From Roseibium sp. MMSF_3412 (GTDB lineage: Bacteria; Pseudomonadota; Alphaproteobacteria; Rhizobiales; Stappiaceae), in contig NZ_JASHJI010000001.1 in the NCBI RefSeq assembly GCF_030733265.1, forward strand, positions 124,001 through 188,000: a stretch of DNA of 64,000 bases. The letters are read 5' to 3'. The translations under genes and the position numbers were made by a program. Shown piece by piece: positions 8,700 to 18,173 of the stretch. The notes below the pieces were generated by a model. It worked only from the letters and a program-made list of their open reading frames with translations. It was not told the DNA's origin and did not search any database. Position 1 is the stretch's first letter; each line of letters starts with the position of its first letter.

Positions 8700-10355
8700 T
8701 TATTCGGCCGGAGCCAGGGAGCCGACCGGCGTGGTGTCGGCTTCTTCAGCCTCACCATGACGGACAGTCATCCAGAGATTGTAGGCCATGATCACGGCGC
8801 CAACCACGAAGAGCGCACCGCCGAGAGCACGGATGATGTAGAAAGGATGCATCGCCTCCACGGTTTCCACGAACGAGTATTCCAGGAAGCCGAGGCTGTC
8901 ATAGGCGCGCCACATCAGACCCTGCATGATGCCGGACACCCACATGGCAGTGATGTAGAGAACGATCCCCAGGGTCGAGAGCCAGAAGTGCCAGTTCACC
9001 AGTTTCAGCGAATAAAGGCCCCTCTTGTTCCACAGCCACGGAACGAGGCAGTAGATCGCGCCGAAGGAGATGTATCCGACCCAGCCGAGCGCACCTGAAT
9101 GCACGTGACCGATTGTCCAGTCGGTGTAGTGTGACAGGGAGTTGACGGAGCGCAGGCTCATCAGCGGACCTTCAAAGGTCGACATTCCGTAGAAGGCAAC
9201 GGAGACGACCATCATGCGCAGGACCGGGTCGGTCCTGAGCTTGTCCCAGGCACCCGACAGCGTCATCAGGCCGTTGATCATGCCACCCCAGGACGGCATC
9301 CAAAGAATGATGGAGAAGGTCGCACCGAGCGTCGACGCCCATTGCGGCAATGCCGTGTAGTGAAGGTGGTGAGGTCCGGCCCAGATGTAGATGAAGATCA
9401 GCGCCCAGAAGTGCACGATCGACAGACGGTAGGAATAAACCGGACGATCGGCCTGCTTCGGAATGAAGTAGTACATGATCGCCAGGAAGCCCGCGGTCAG
9501 GAAGAAGCCCACCGCGTTGTGGCCGTACCACCATTGCACCATAGCGTCCTGGACACCCGACCAGACGATGTAGGACTTGGTCGAATAGATCGAGACCGGG
9601 ATCGTCAGGTTGTTGGTGATGTGCAGCATGGCAATGGTGACGATGAACGCCAGGTAGAACCAGTTGGCCACATAGATATGCGGTTCCTTGCGCTTCCAGA
9701 GCGTGCCCAGGAACAGGAACAGATACATCACCCAGACGATGGTCAGCCAAAGGTCAGCGTACCACTCGGGCTCCGCGTATTCCTTGCTCTGCGTGACGCC
9801 GAGCAGATAGCCCGTTCCCGCGATCAGGATGAAAACGTTGTAGCCGAGGATGACGAACCAGGGCAGGATCTTGCCCGGCATGCGCACGCGGCAGGTCCGC
9901 TGGACCACATACATCGATGTCGCCAGCAGCACGTTGCCGCCGAAGGCGAAGATCACCGCAGAGGTATGCAAGGGACGCAGGCGGCCGAAATTCGTCCAGG
10001 GAAGATCGAAGTTCAACGCCGGCCAGGCCAGTTGAAGCGCGATCACGAGACCGACCGTGAACCCGGCCAGCCCCCAGAACATTGCGGCGATGGTTCCGAA
10101 CTTGACCGGCCCCATGTTGTAATTCGGTTTTCCGTCGATTTCGGCCGGGATCGGTTCACCGCCGTCGTCGAAGTAGTTCTTGAAGATCAGGAAGACGCTG
10201 ACTGCGGCGAGCAATGCGCCCAAGCCAGCGTGAAAAGCCATGACCTGATCAAAGGTTTTGCCCGCAATTATTATGCAAGCGAATGCAAGCAGCACGAGGA
10301 AGATGGCGAATCCCCCCTCCTCGAGCGAGACCAAACCGGTCTTTTTTTGTGCCAT
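8700..10355 (-). CDS. ccoN: cbb3 oxidase catalytic subunit CcoN (FixN)
   Basis: The haem-copper catalytic subunit of the high-affinity cbb3 terminal oxidase, which reduces oxygen to water at low oxygen. The protein (551 residues from this start) has about 12 membrane helices with the conserved His ligands visible in [34 protein letters not shown] and [13 protein letters not shown]. The frame is open to 10463; the ATG at 10355 follows GGGGCGCTGAA and gives the normal family start, and an ATG at 10382 is a weaker option. A perfect FNR/FixK box is centred 85 bases upstream of the chosen start. First gene of ccoNOQP-ccoGHIS. Confidence 0.94.
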   Translation of the reverse strand: MAQKKTGLVSLEEGGFAIFLVLLAFACIIIAGKTFDQVMAFHAGLGALLAAVSVFLIFKNYFDDGGEPIPAEIDGKPNYNMGPVKFGTIAAMFWGLAGFTVGLVIALQLAWPALNFDLPWTNFGRLRPLHTSAVIFAFGGNVLLATSMYVVQRTCRVRMPGKILPWFVILGYNVFILIAGTGYLLGVTQSKEYAEPEWYADLWLTIVWVMYLFLFLGTLWKRKEPHIYVANWFYLAFIVTIAMLHITNNLTIPVSIYSTKSYIVWSGVQDAMVQWWYGHNAVGFFLTAGFLAIMYYFIPKQADRPVYSYRLSIVHFWALIFIYIWAGPHHLHYTALPQWASTLGATFSIILWMPSWGGMINGLMTLSGAWDKLRTDPVLRMMVVSVAFYGMSTFEGPLMSLRSVNSLSHYTDWTIGHVHSGALGWVGYISFGAIYCLVPWLWNKRGLYSLKLVNWHFWLSTLGIVLYITAMWVSGIMQGLMWRAYDSLGFLEYSFVETVEAMHPFYIIRALGGALFVVGAVIMAYNLWMTVRHGEAEEADTTPVGSLAPAE

Positions 10356-10433
10356 TTCAGCGCCCCAGTTCTTAGAATCCATGCAAGGTGCCAACGATGG
10401 GACGACCATGCGCACGACTCCCGGTGAGCCGCG

Positions 10434-10447
10434 TTGATTCATATCAA
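10434..10447 (-). promoter_or_regulatory. FNR/FixK box upstream of ccoN
   Basis: TTGAT-TCAT-ATCAA is an exact match to the anaerobox consensus TTGAT-N4-ATCAA. If it works at the usual -41.5 position, transcription would begin near 10399, which leaves a leader of about 44 bases to the ccoN ATG. The fixK gene at 21.2-21.9 kb encodes the likely binding protein. Confidence 0.88.
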
Positions 10448-10598
10448 GGGGGTCATACGGCATTCGAAGATGTGAGAATTGCCCGCACGATGTCGCACGG
10501 CGCAGGCACGTTGTCGCAATCGTAGTTTTGCGTACAGGACCGTTCGAGCACGACCGCCAGCGCGTCTTGTCCGAAGCGCGGTGCCGATCCGGGCGTTT

Positions 10599-11483
10599 CT
10601 AGCGGTGCTCTCTTGTCAGGTTATCAATGATGTTTTCGAGGATTTCGGGGCTCCGGGTTCCCGGCTGTATCCACATCGAGATCTTGTGGGGTAACGGCAC
10701 CGTTTGCGAAAACGGCGCCACCAGCCGGCCGCTTCGCAGATGTCCTTCCACAAGCGATCTGTGCGCCATCAGCACCCCTGCCCCGTTCAGCGCCTCCTCA
10801 ACGGCGACCGCATAGAGCGAATAGACCGGTCCTTTCGGAACAAAATCCTCGCCGGGCATCGCCGAAGCAGCCCAGAGCAACCAGTCATCTTTCCAGGTGG
10901 CGTCGGTCAGGCACACCGCCGATTTCAATTCGCCCGGCCGGGTGAGTGTTTCGGCGAGTTCAGGCGTGCAGACCGGCAGCAACGCGTCGGCCTCGGTCCA
11001 GACACTGTCACTCCTGATTTCGTCGCTGTAGAAAAGACAGATATCGAACGGCACACGTTTGAGGTTCGGCGGTGTTTCCAGGGCCGTGACGGAGACGTCG
11101 ATCCCGCGAAGGCTATTGCGCAACCCGGGCAAACGCGGGGCAAGCCAGAGCTGCGCCAGCGCAGGCAATGCGGCGATGTGGACCTTGTGCGGCGTTGCGT
11201 CCTGTCTGAGTTCATGAACAGCAGTTGCCAAACGGTCGAACACATCGACAAAACCCGGCAGGGCCCGCCGACCGATCGGCGTCAGCGCAACTCCGCGCGC
11301 ATTGCGGACAAAAAGGGCTGCCCCGATCTCCTCTTCCAGCGACTTGATCTGCGCGGCGACTGCCCCGGGTGTCACGCCGAGTTCCTCGGCCGCAAGTGCG
11401 AATCCGCCAAGGCGGGCCGCTGCCTCGAAGGCACGCAGGGCGTTGAGCGACGGGATTCGGGGTGTCGGTGGAGAGACTGCCAT
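10599..11483 (-). CDS. LysR-family transcriptional regulator (GcvA-like)
   Basis: A 294-residue LysR-type regulator: N-terminal winged helix-turn-helix (about residues 10-70, LNALRAFEAAARLGGFALAAEELGVTPGAVAAQIKSLE split over the motif) and a periplasmic-binding-protein-like effector domain. The start PRIPSLNALRAFEAAARLG is the pattern of the GcvA subgroup. A GTG directly before the ATG is an alternative start. It is divergent from the SHMT-like gene at 11585, so that gene is its most likely target; the effector is unknown. Confidence 0.88.
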   Translation of the reverse strand: MAVSPPTPRIPSLNALRAFEAAARLGGFALAAEELGVTPGAVAAQIKSLEEEIGAALFVRNARGVALTPIGRRALPGFVDVFDRLATAVHELRQDATPHKVHIAALPALAQLWLAPRLPGLRNSLRGIDVSVTALETPPNLKRVPFDICLFYSDEIRSDSVWTEADALLPVCTPELAETLTRPGELKSAVCLTDATWKDDWLLWAASAMPGEDFVPKGPVYSLYAVAVEEALNGAGVLMAHRSLVEGHLRSGRLVAPFSQTVPLPHKISMWIQPGTRSPEILENIIDNLTREHR

Positions 11484-11491
11484 CACCTGAC

Positions 11492-11520
11492 CTAGTTTTT
11501 CTAGCCCTTACTTTTCTAAA
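11492..11520. promoter_or_regulatory. Candidate LysR operator/promoter region
   Basis: The 101-base gap between the divergent LysR gene and the SHMT-like gene holds CTAGTTTTTCTAG (11492-11504), a short inverted repeat, followed by CTTTTCTAAA. It is AT-rich against its GC-rich neighbours and is the natural place for a LysR T-N11-A operator. Assignment is by position and symmetry only. Confidence 0.35.
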
Positions 11521-11584
11521 AACTGATTTGAGATTTTTCAAGCGCGCGTTCATCCTGGAGCCAACACGCTTTGGAGGACTTTCC

Positions 11585-12907
11585 ATGTCAGTACATGAAC
11601 TCCGGCCCTGGCTGCCGCAGACCGCGGCGGCGCGGATCGACGGGATCAGCGCAAACACGCGGAGGCTCACCTCGGATCTGGTTGCCAGCCGGATCGACCA
11701 GCTGGTGGACGAAAACCGCAAGATCCATGAACGGGACTGCTTCAATCTCAATCCGGCAACCAACGTCATGAACCCAAAGGCCGAGGCCCTATTGGCCAGC
11801 GGACTGGGTTCCCGTCCCTCGCTCGGCTACCCGGGTGACAAATACGAGATGGGTCTTGAAGCCATCGAAGAGATCGAGGTGATCACTGCGGATCTCGCCT
11901 GCGAGATCTTCAACGCGCAACATGCCGAAATCCGGGTCGCATCCGGGGCGATGGCCAATCTCTATGCGTTCATGGCGACAACGAAGCCGGGCGACGTCAT
12001 CATCGCGCCGCCCGCTTCCGTCGGCGGTCATGTTACCCACCACGGCCCGGGCTGCGCCGGTCTCTACGGCCTTGACATTCATGAGGCTCCGGTGGACGCC
12101 GACGGCTACACGATCGATGTGGACGGTCTGCGCGAGATGGCACACAGACTGAAGCCGAAACTGATCACCATCGGGATGAGCCTCAATCTCTTCCCCCATC
12201 CGGTTTCCGACATCCGGAAGATTGCCGACGAGGTTGGGGCATTCGTTCTTTTCGATGCGGCCCATCAATGCGGCATGATCGCCGGCGGTGTCTTTTCCGA
12301 CCCGCTTGCCGAAGGTGCTCATCTGATGACCATGAGCACGTATAAAAGCCTCGGCGGGCCCGCAGGTGGCCTGATTGTCACGAACGATCAGGACCTGGCG
12401 CACCTGCTCGACGCGATTGCCTTTCCCGGACTGACGGCCAATTTCGATGTCGCCAAGTCGGCTGCGCTCGCCGTGTCGCTGCTGGACTGGCGGGATTTCG
12501 GTACCGGCTATGCCCAGGAAATGGTTGCATCTGCGCAGGCGCTTGCGCGCGCGCTTTCAGATGAAGGCATTCCGGTGTTCGAGACATCGAAAGGGATGAC
12601 CGCGTCGCATCAGTTCGCGGTGGAAGCGGCGGCTTTCGGCGGAGGCCAGGCCGCGTCGAAGAAACTGCGCAAGGCCGGTTTCCTTGCCTGCGGCATCGGT
12701 CTGCCTGCCGCACCGGTCGACGGGGACATGAACGGATTGCGGATCGGGACGCCCGAACTTGTGCGCTGGGGCATGACGTCGGCGGACATGCCACGCCTCG
12801 CCGGTCTCATCGCGGAGGCCCTGCGTGCCAACGATCCCGAAGCCATGGTGAGAAGAGTATCCGCCTGGCGGCAGGACTTCAGAACACTGCACTTCATCCG
12901 GTCCTGA
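11585..12907 (+). CDS. Serine hydroxymethyltransferase-like PLP enzyme
   Basis: A 440-residue fold-type I PLP enzyme of the SHMT family. The PLP lysine is Lys254 in STYKSLGGPAGG (SHMT proper has a THKTLRGPRGG-type motif), with the cofactor Asp224 and His227 in DAAHQCG; the N-terminal NLNPATNVMNPKAEALLASGLGSRPSLGYPG region, read in pieces, matches the folate/substrate part of SHMT only loosely. The start is fixed by GGAGGA 6 bases before the ATG. The changed lysine motif and the divergent LysR regulator suggest a paralogue with a special substrate, such as an alpha-methylserine-type transferase or a beta-hydroxy amino acid aldolase, rather than housekeeping glyA. Substrate is not known. Confidence 0.8.
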   Translation: MSVHELRPWLPQTAAARIDGISANTRRLTSDLVASRIDQLVDENRKIHERDCFNLNPATNVMNPKAEALLASGLGSRPSLGYPGDKYEMGLEAIEEIEVITADLACEIFNAQHAEIRVASGAMANLYAFMATTKPGDVIIAPPASVGGHVTHHGPGCAGLYGLDIHEAPVDADGYTIDVDGLREMAHRLKPKLITIGMSLNLFPHPVSDIRKIADEVGAFVLFDAAHQCGMIAGGVFSDPLAEGAHLMTMSTYKSLGGPAGGLIVTNDQDLAHLLDAIAFPGLTANFDVAKSAALAVSLLDWRDFGTGYAQEMVASAQALARALSDEGIPVFETSKGMTASHQFAVEAAAFGGGQAASKKLRKAGFLACGIGLPAAPVDGDMNGLRIGTPELVRWGMTSADMPRLAGLIAEALRANDPEAMVRRVSAWRQDFRTLHFIRS

Positions 12908-12953
12908 GCGTACCAGGCGTGTTCTGAACGCAGTTTCCGATCTTTGCGGAATT

Positions 12954-13015
12954 CGGAAGAGACAAACGGGCGTTGTTTCCTGTGGGGAACACTCGCCCTG
13001 CGCTCTTCCGTTTTT
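12954..13015 (+). terminator. Terminator-like hairpin after the SHMT-like gene
   Basis: Outer arms CGGAAGAG (12954-12961) and CTCTTCCG (13003-13010) are complementary, an inner GGGCG/CGCCC pair lies inside, and TTTTT follows at 13011-13015. The loop is long, but the inner pairs would shorten it. It probably separates the SHMT-like gene from the LOV kinase. Confidence 0.6.
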
Positions 13016-13075
13016 CTGCTTCTCCCCCTAACCTTGCGGCTATGAGCAGTCAGCGCTTCGTGTGGGGAGACTGAA

Positions 13076-14209
13076 ATGCAAGGCCGCATGGACCAGGGTT
13101 ACGCCGCGCTTGAAAAGATTGCGGGGACATCACCCGATCTTCTGAAGTCCCTGCTGGAAGGCTCGCCCGATACCGTCAGCGTTTCGGACGCCCGCCAGCC
13201 CGACCTGCCGCTCACCTACGTCAATCCGTCCTTCCAAAGAACCACCGGATATGCGTCCGAGGAAGCGCTGGGACGGAACTGCCGGTTCCTGCAGGGCGAC
13301 GAGACAAGCACCGACGATGTCGCGCGGATCAGGAAGGCGATCGCCGACCGGGAGCCGATCGATGTGGTTCTGCTGAACTACCGCAAAACGGGCGAACCGT
13401 TCCTCAATTCGCTGCGTATGGCACCGATCTTCGATGCCAGCGGAGACCTGTCGGCCTATCTGGGCATCCAGCGGGACATCACCGAAGAGCGCATCAGGGC
13501 GGAAAGCGAGATTTCCCGGAACCGTCTGGAAGCGCTCGGGACAGCTTCCGGCGCACTCGCCCATCAGCTCAACAATCTGCTGCACCCGGTCACGAGCCTG
13601 ATCTCGCTGCACCTGCCCGATATTCCGGATCCCGGGATCCGGACCGACCTGGAGATGGCCCATTACAGCGCAACCCAGGCGGCGGAGCTGTCGAACAACC
13701 TGCTGGGCCTTTCCAGGGGCCGATTCGAAGAGGAAACAGGTGAAACAACCCTGCCAGACGCCCTCATCCGTGCCGTTGATCTGGTGCGCCTCATGCTGCC
13801 GCCGACGGTGACGATTGAAACCGGTTTCAGGAACGTTCCAAAGGATATGAATATACCGATCAGTGAAACCATGTTTGCACAAGTAATCATCAATATCGTC
13901 ACAAATGCGTCCCAGGCGACCAAGCATTCAGGGACAATACGTATAGAACTTGCAGACCTCGAGGGTTCGAAGGCGCAAATCTCGATTGCCGATAATGGAC
14001 CAGGCATTCCATTTGGGCTAAGGCGCAAAGTATTCGACCCTTTTTACTCTAATAACATCAGTAAAAATGGCACTGGACTTGGCCTTTCTGTCGCTTTGCA
14101 AATTATTAATAAAGTTGGGGGAAGAATAATAGTTGCAGAGGGCCTTTTACAACCTAACGATGACGCCCGAGGTTGTATGTTTACTATAGATATACCGACA
14201 ATTACGTAG
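13076..14209 (+). CDS. LOV-domain sensor histidine kinase (blue-light sensor)
   Basis: A 377-residue soluble kinase with no membrane helix. Residues about 22-135 form a LOV domain: GRNCRFLQG has the flavin-adduct Cys69, NYRKTGEPFLN is the flavin phosphate/ring contact, and the conserved Gln is in YLGIQRDIT. The kinase part has an HQLNNLL phosphoacceptor motif (His163), the N-box NIVTNASQA, DNGPGIP, and GTGLGLS. Ribosome site GGGGAGACTGAA precedes the ATG. A CheY-like receiver and a chemoreceptor follow on the same strand. The last 350 bases are clearly more AT-rich than the rest of the gene. The LOV fingerprint is complete, so blue-light sensing is a firm inference; the output is not known. 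Confidence 0.93.
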   Translation: MQGRMDQGYAALEKIAGTSPDLLKSLLEGSPDTVSVSDARQPDLPLTYVNPSFQRTTGYASEEALGRNCRFLQGDETSTDDVARIRKAIADREPIDVVLLNYRKTGEPFLNSLRMAPIFDASGDLSAYLGIQRDITEERIRAESEISRNRLEALGTASGALAHQLNNLLHPVTSLISLHLPDIPDPGIRTDLEMAHYSATQAAELSNNLLGLSRGRFEEETGETTLPDALIRAVDLVRLMLPPTVTIETGFRNVPKDMNIPISETMFAQVIINIVTNASQATKHSGTIRIELADLEGSKAQISIADNGPGIPFGLRRKVFDPFYSNNISKNGTGLGLSVALQIINKVGGRIIVAEGLLQPNDDARGCMFTIDIPTIT

Positions 14210-14244
14210 GGTTGTAGTTCGGTAGATCTGGGAGATACCGAACA

Positions 14245-14613
14245 ATGTGCCACATTCTACTAATTGACGATATGCAGCCGGTTCGGCATGCCATCGCAGC
14301 AACACTTCGCAAGGCCGGCCACGACGTCGTCGAAGCCGACGACGGAAACAAGGGGCTGGAAATCGCCTCGTCGCGTCAGTTTGATCTAGTCATCACGGAC
14401 ATCATGATGCCGGCTTCGGACGGAACCGACGTCGTGTTCGAGTTGAAGACGAAATCGTCTGCTCCGAAGGTGATCGCAATGTCCGGCGGTGGTGCCGGGA
14501 TCCCGGCCGACAATGTCCTGCAGCTTTCCTCAACCCAAGCGGATGCGGTTCTGAAGAAACCCTTCACGAACGACGTCCTGATTGAGACCGTGAGCGATCT
14601 CACCTCGAACTGA
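14245..14613 (+). CDS. CheY-like receiver, likely partner of the LOV kinase
   Basis: A 122-residue single receiver domain: acidic pair in LLIDDMQ, phosphoacceptor Asp in LVITDIMMP (about residue 52), Ser in AMSGGG, and Lys in LKKPFT. It has no output domain. It starts 35 bases after the LOV kinase and ends 34 bases before the chemoreceptor, so the three probably form one unit and this protein probably takes phosphate from His163 of the kinase. GGGAGA stands before the ATG. Confidence 0.9.
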   Translation: MCHILLIDDMQPVRHAIAATLRKAGHDVVEADDGNKGLEIASSRQFDLVITDIMMPASDGTDVVFELKTKSSAPKVIAMSGGGAGIPADNVLQLSSTQADAVLKKPFTNDVLIETVSDLTSN

Positions 14614-14647
14614 TCTTCCATTCAACCACGTTTTCGGAGGGGATATC

Positions 14648-16975
14648 GTGGCCTGGTTTTACAATATGCGGCTGACGCAGAAGCTTCTGCTCGCCTTCGG
14701 CGCACTCCTGCTCATTATGGCTTTCCTGGGTGGAAAGTCAGCGATGATGTTCCACACGCTGGATCAGGAGTTCACTGAATTCACCGAACATGGCAACGCG
14801 CTTGCCGCCGCGACGGACGTCACCCAAGCCTTCTCCCACATGGAGATCAAGGCGATCGAATATGTCGAGAATTCGTCCGATGACAAGCTTCAGGCTGTCG
14901 ATGCCGCGCACACGAATGTGCTTCAGCTGATCGACGACAAGCTCAAGAAGCTGCATGTGCCGGAAGAAATCGAGCGCCTTGAAGACGCTCGAAAGCATGT
15001 CGAGATCTACTGGGAGAACTTCCAGAAGGTCGCGTATGAGCGCGCCCTTCAGAAGGACATTGTCGACAACAGCCTGCACAAGGCCGGCGATAAGCTTCAA
15101 TACGAGATCGTGACAGTCTTCAAGCACAAGCAGGAGCAGGACTCAAAGAACGGCAAGCCGTCCGAGACCGTCGAGCTTGTCACGGATGCCATGATCCATC
15201 TACTGATCGCCCGCGATCACGCAAACCGGTTCATCTATTCCGGAATGGAAAGCGAACTCGATTATGCGCTTTCCGAGATCGACCGGGTCAAGAAAGACCT
15301 GACCAGCGACGCCATGGCCAAGCTCGACGGCGAGGATAAGCAACTGGTCGACGATGCACTCAAGCAGATCGAGGTTTATGTAAGCGCTCTCAACGAGTTC
15401 CGGACGCTTGAAAAAGATATCAGGCACCTGGAACATGACGTCATGTTCGCCGAAGCGAAAATCATTGCCGACGACCTTGCGGCGATCAAGAAATTCGCGA
15501 TCGATGCAGAGCATAAGCTGGAAGCAAAGGTGCATGCGCAGACCGCGAATTCGATCCTGTTTTCCGTCGGTGGAACCATCATCGGATTTGTCATCGGGCT
15601 CGCCGCAGCGATTATGCTGGGACGGATGATCAGCCGGCCGATCAACGGGCTTGCACGGACGATGGACGATCTGTCCCACAATCGTCTTGAGACCGAGATC
15701 GAGGCTATCAAAGGCAAGGACGAAATCGCCGAGATGACCCGCGCGGTCATGGTGTTCCGCGATGGCCTTGTCGAACGCCAGACAATGCGCGAGCAGCAGG
15801 AGAAGAACCGCGAAACCACCAACCGGCGGCGCGACGAGCTGGACCAGATGATCGGCATCTTCGGCAATACCATTCGCGGTATCTTCCAGCGCATGTCCCA
15901 ATCCTCGACGGAAATGTCCGAAACCGCGGAAACGCTGACCCAGACGTCGGACAACTCGACCAACCAGGCAACGGTGCTCGACAAGGAAGCCAGTGACACC
16001 TCCTCGATGGTGGCAACCGTTTCCTCGGCAGCAGAAGAACTGATTTCCTCTATCCAGGAAATCCGGCGCAATGCGGATCACTCTGCTGAAATCGCGGCCA
16101 GGGCCTCGGACCGGGCGGAGGAGACGAAGTCCAACTTCACTGAACTCGTCACCGCGTCCGACCAGATCACCAGCGTCGTCGACCTGATCCGCGAAATCGC
16201 CGATCAGACCAACCTGCTCGCGCTGAACGCGACGATCGAGGCGGCGCGTGCCGGTGAAGCCGGCAAGGGCTTCGCGGTCGTTGCCTCGGAAGTCAAGGAA
16301 CTGGCAGCGCAGACCTCGCGGGCGACCGGCGAAATCAGCAACCAGGTCGGCGCTGTGCAGCGCACGGCGCAGAGCGCCGAGCAATCCATTGGCGAGATCT
16401 ACGGCACGGTCCGCGAGATCAACGATGTCGCCACCAGCATCGCCTCCTCCGTCACCCAGCAGGAAAGCGCAACGTCCGAAATCGCGCGCAGCATGGAGAC
16501 GGTTTCCAGCAGTGCGGCGCGCGTGCGCGACAGCGTCTCGGTGATGCGCCAGAATTCGGAGGACACCGCCAATTCCTCCAAGCTGGTGAAGGACGGCAGC
16601 TCGGTTGTCTACGATGAAGCGGTTCTTCTGGGCGACGAGGTGGAAACATTCCTGGATGCGATCGGCAACCGCGGCGACGACGAGACTTACCGGATTTACG
16701 ACGTCAACTGGCCCGCAACGCTGACGATCGGCGACAAGCAGGTGGCGGCGAGCGCGGTGAAGATTTCGTCGGCCAACTGCATCGTCAATGTCCGGATCGA
16801 CGTCATGCCCGGCACGCGCGTCACCTTCGAATGCGGCGACCTCTCCAGGCCGATCGAGGCACGCGTTGCGGTCAGCGAAGGCGATACCACCACGCTTCAG
16901 TTCCCGCTGAACCTGGATCACATTGCGGATCTGAGGACGCAGCTCGAAGAGCTCGCTCTGGCTTCCGCAGCCTGA
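14648..16975 (+). CDS. Methyl-accepting chemotaxis protein with PilZ-like C-terminus
   Basis: A 775-residue chemoreceptor. It has a membrane helix at about 11-33, a long helical periplasmic sensor region (34-300), a second helix at about 302-325, a HAMP linker, and a signalling domain whose tip contains the conserved [20 protein letters not shown] stretch. After the signalling domain (about 690-765) is a beta-rich stretch of PilZ-like character ([14 protein letters not shown]... [11 protein letters not shown]). The GTG start follows GGAGGGG. There is no CheB/CheR pentapeptide at the end. The ligand is unknown; position after a LOV kinase and receiver suggests a link with light response. Confidence 0.9.
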   Translation: MAWFYNMRLTQKLLLAFGALLLIMAFLGGKSAMMFHTLDQEFTEFTEHGNALAAATDVTQAFSHMEIKAIEYVENSSDDKLQAVDAAHTNVLQLIDDKLKKLHVPEEIERLEDARKHVEIYWENFQKVAYERALQKDIVDNSLHKAGDKLQYEIVTVFKHKQEQDSKNGKPSETVELVTDAMIHLLIARDHANRFIYSGMESELDYALSEIDRVKKDLTSDAMAKLDGEDKQLVDDALKQIEVYVSALNEFRTLEKDIRHLEHDVMFAEAKIIADDLAAIKKFAIDAEHKLEAKVHAQTANSILFSVGGTIIGFVIGLAAAIMLGRMISRPINGLARTMDDLSHNRLETEIEAIKGKDEIAEMTRAVMVFRDGLVERQTMREQQEKNRETTNRRRDELDQMIGIFGNTIRGIFQRMSQSSTEMSETAETLTQTSDNSTNQATVLDKEASDTSSMVATVSSAAEELISSIQEIRRNADHSAEIAARASDRAEETKSNFTELVTASDQITSVVDLIREIADQTNLLALNATIEAARAGEAGKGFAVVASEVKELAAQTSRATGEISNQVGAVQRTAQSAEQSIGEIYGTVREINDVATSIASSVTQQESATSEIARSMETVSSSAARVRDSVSVMRQNSEDTANSSKLVKDGSSVVYDEAVLLGDEVETFLDAIGNRGDDETYRIYDVNWPATLTIGDKQVAASAVKISSANCIVNVRIDVMPGTRVTFECGDLSRPIEARVAVSEGDTTTLQFPLNLDHIADLRTQLEELALASAA

Positions 16976-17000
16976 GCCACGCTCTAGACTAAGGCCTTGA

Positions 17001-17026
17001 AAGCCGGGGGCGCTTGCCCCCGGCTT
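17001..17026. terminator. Bidirectional intrinsic terminator
   Basis: Arms AAGCCGGGGGC (17001-17011) and GCCCCCGGCTT (17016-17026) enclose GCTT, with TTTT on the plus strand and an A-run on the other side. It lies between the convergent ends of the chemoreceptor and the AbrB-type gene and can serve both. Confidence 0.88.
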
Positions 17027-17034
17027 TTCCATGA

Positions 17035-18087
17035 CTATTCCGTCTTGTTCCTTCCAAGCACCAGCGCCGTGATCAGCGGCAACAACAGCACCATCCCGGT
17101 AAATCTGGCAATCTGGTGAGCGGCGACGAAGGCCGGATCCAGGTCGAGCATGAACGCCAGCAGCGTCATGACTTCAAGGCCGCCGGGCGCATAGGCGAGA
17201 AGCGCCTGTCCGAAGGGAATGTCCACCAGCGACGAGATGATCAGCGCGCCCAGGATCGACATCAGGAAAGCGGCGCTGAAGGCTGCGATCGAGGCACCAA
17301 GAACACTGACGAACTGGCGGATGGTCATGTTGGCGAAGCGGCATCCGATCATCGCGCCCATCATCACGAAACACGGCACAACGAGATAGACCGGCAGGAT
17401 CAGCGTCCAGGCCCCGGACGCGTTCAGCCCGGCACTCATGAAAAAGGCACCCGTCATCAGACCGCCCGGCACGTTGAGCTTCTGGGCAATCAGGCTGGCG
17501 AGCAGGCACAGCGGCAGGCCGATGATGATTTCAAACCAGGTGGAGACCACAACCGCACTGCCCTCGCCTTCCAGCGTTCCGCTGGTGGAGACCACCGCGA
17601 AGGGCAGGATGGCAACAAGCACGAAAAGCCGCAGCGACTGGCTCGACGCGATCCTCGGCAGATCCGCGCCCCGGTCGGTCGCCAGCGCGATCACGTAGTT
17701 GAGCGCGCCCGGGATCGCCCCGAAAAAGGCCGTTTCCCGCGACCACTTGGCGCCGAAATGAAGAACCGCATAGCCGGCAAACGTCACGCAGACCACAACG
17801 ACCAGCAAAAGCGCCATGGAAACCGGCCAATCGCCGATACGCTCCACCACATCGGGCCGGACACCGGCCCCCATCGATACTCCGATGACAACGAACAAGG
17901 CATCGCGCAGCCGGTCGGGCATGACGGTCGGAACGCCCGCAAGCGTTGCCACCGCAACAAAGACCATGGCACCGGACAGCCATGCCGCCGGCAGGCCGAG
18001 CACAAAAAAGGTGATGCCGCCGCCTGCCGCGAGCAGGACCGTCAAAATGAGTTTTGCCGCCGTCGAGTTCATCATTCCTGTAATCAT
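17035..18087 (-). CDS. AbrB-family (AmoA-like) integral membrane protein
   Basis: A 350-residue, very hydrophobic protein with about 9-10 membrane helices and the internal duplication of the AbrB/AmoA-like family (Pfam AmoA, PF05145). Signature-like GLPAAWLSGAMVFVAVA near the N-terminus, GAIPGALNYVIALA in the first half and YAPGGLEVMTLLAF in the second half are the paired conserved segments. These proteins are often annotated as ammonia monooxygenase or AbrB regulators, but they are membrane proteins, probably transporters; the substrate is unknown. The exact start is uncertain because several ATGs lie close together. Confidence 0.82.
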   Translation of the reverse strand: MITGMMNSTAAKLILTVLLAAGGGITFFVLGLPAAWLSGAMVFVAVATLAGVPTVMPDRLRDALFVVIGVSMGAGVRPDVVERIGDWPVSMALLLVVVVCVTFAGYAVLHFGAKWSRETAFFGAIPGALNYVIALATDRGADLPRIASSQSLRLFVLVAILPFAVVSTSGTLEGEGSAVVVSTWFEIIIGLPLCLLASLIAQKLNVPGGLMTGAFFMSAGLNASGAWTLILPVYLVVPCFVMMGAMIGCRFANMTIRQFVSVLGASIAAFSAAFLMSILGALIISSLVDIPFGQALLAYAPGGLEVMTLLAFMLDLDPAFVAAHQIARFTGMVLLLPLITALVLGRNKTE

Positions 18088-18173
18088 AGGTTCCGTATGT
18101 GTCTTGAGCCAATACGGTACCGGCTAATACATTGCTTGATTATCGTCGTCATGATTGATTGCATAGATCAACA

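Noticed and set aside
15200..17032. Long minus-strand ORF (610 residues) opposite the chemoreceptor
   Set aside because: Low-complexity Arg/Gly/Asp-rich translation typical of antisense frames; the chemoreceptor is unambiguous.
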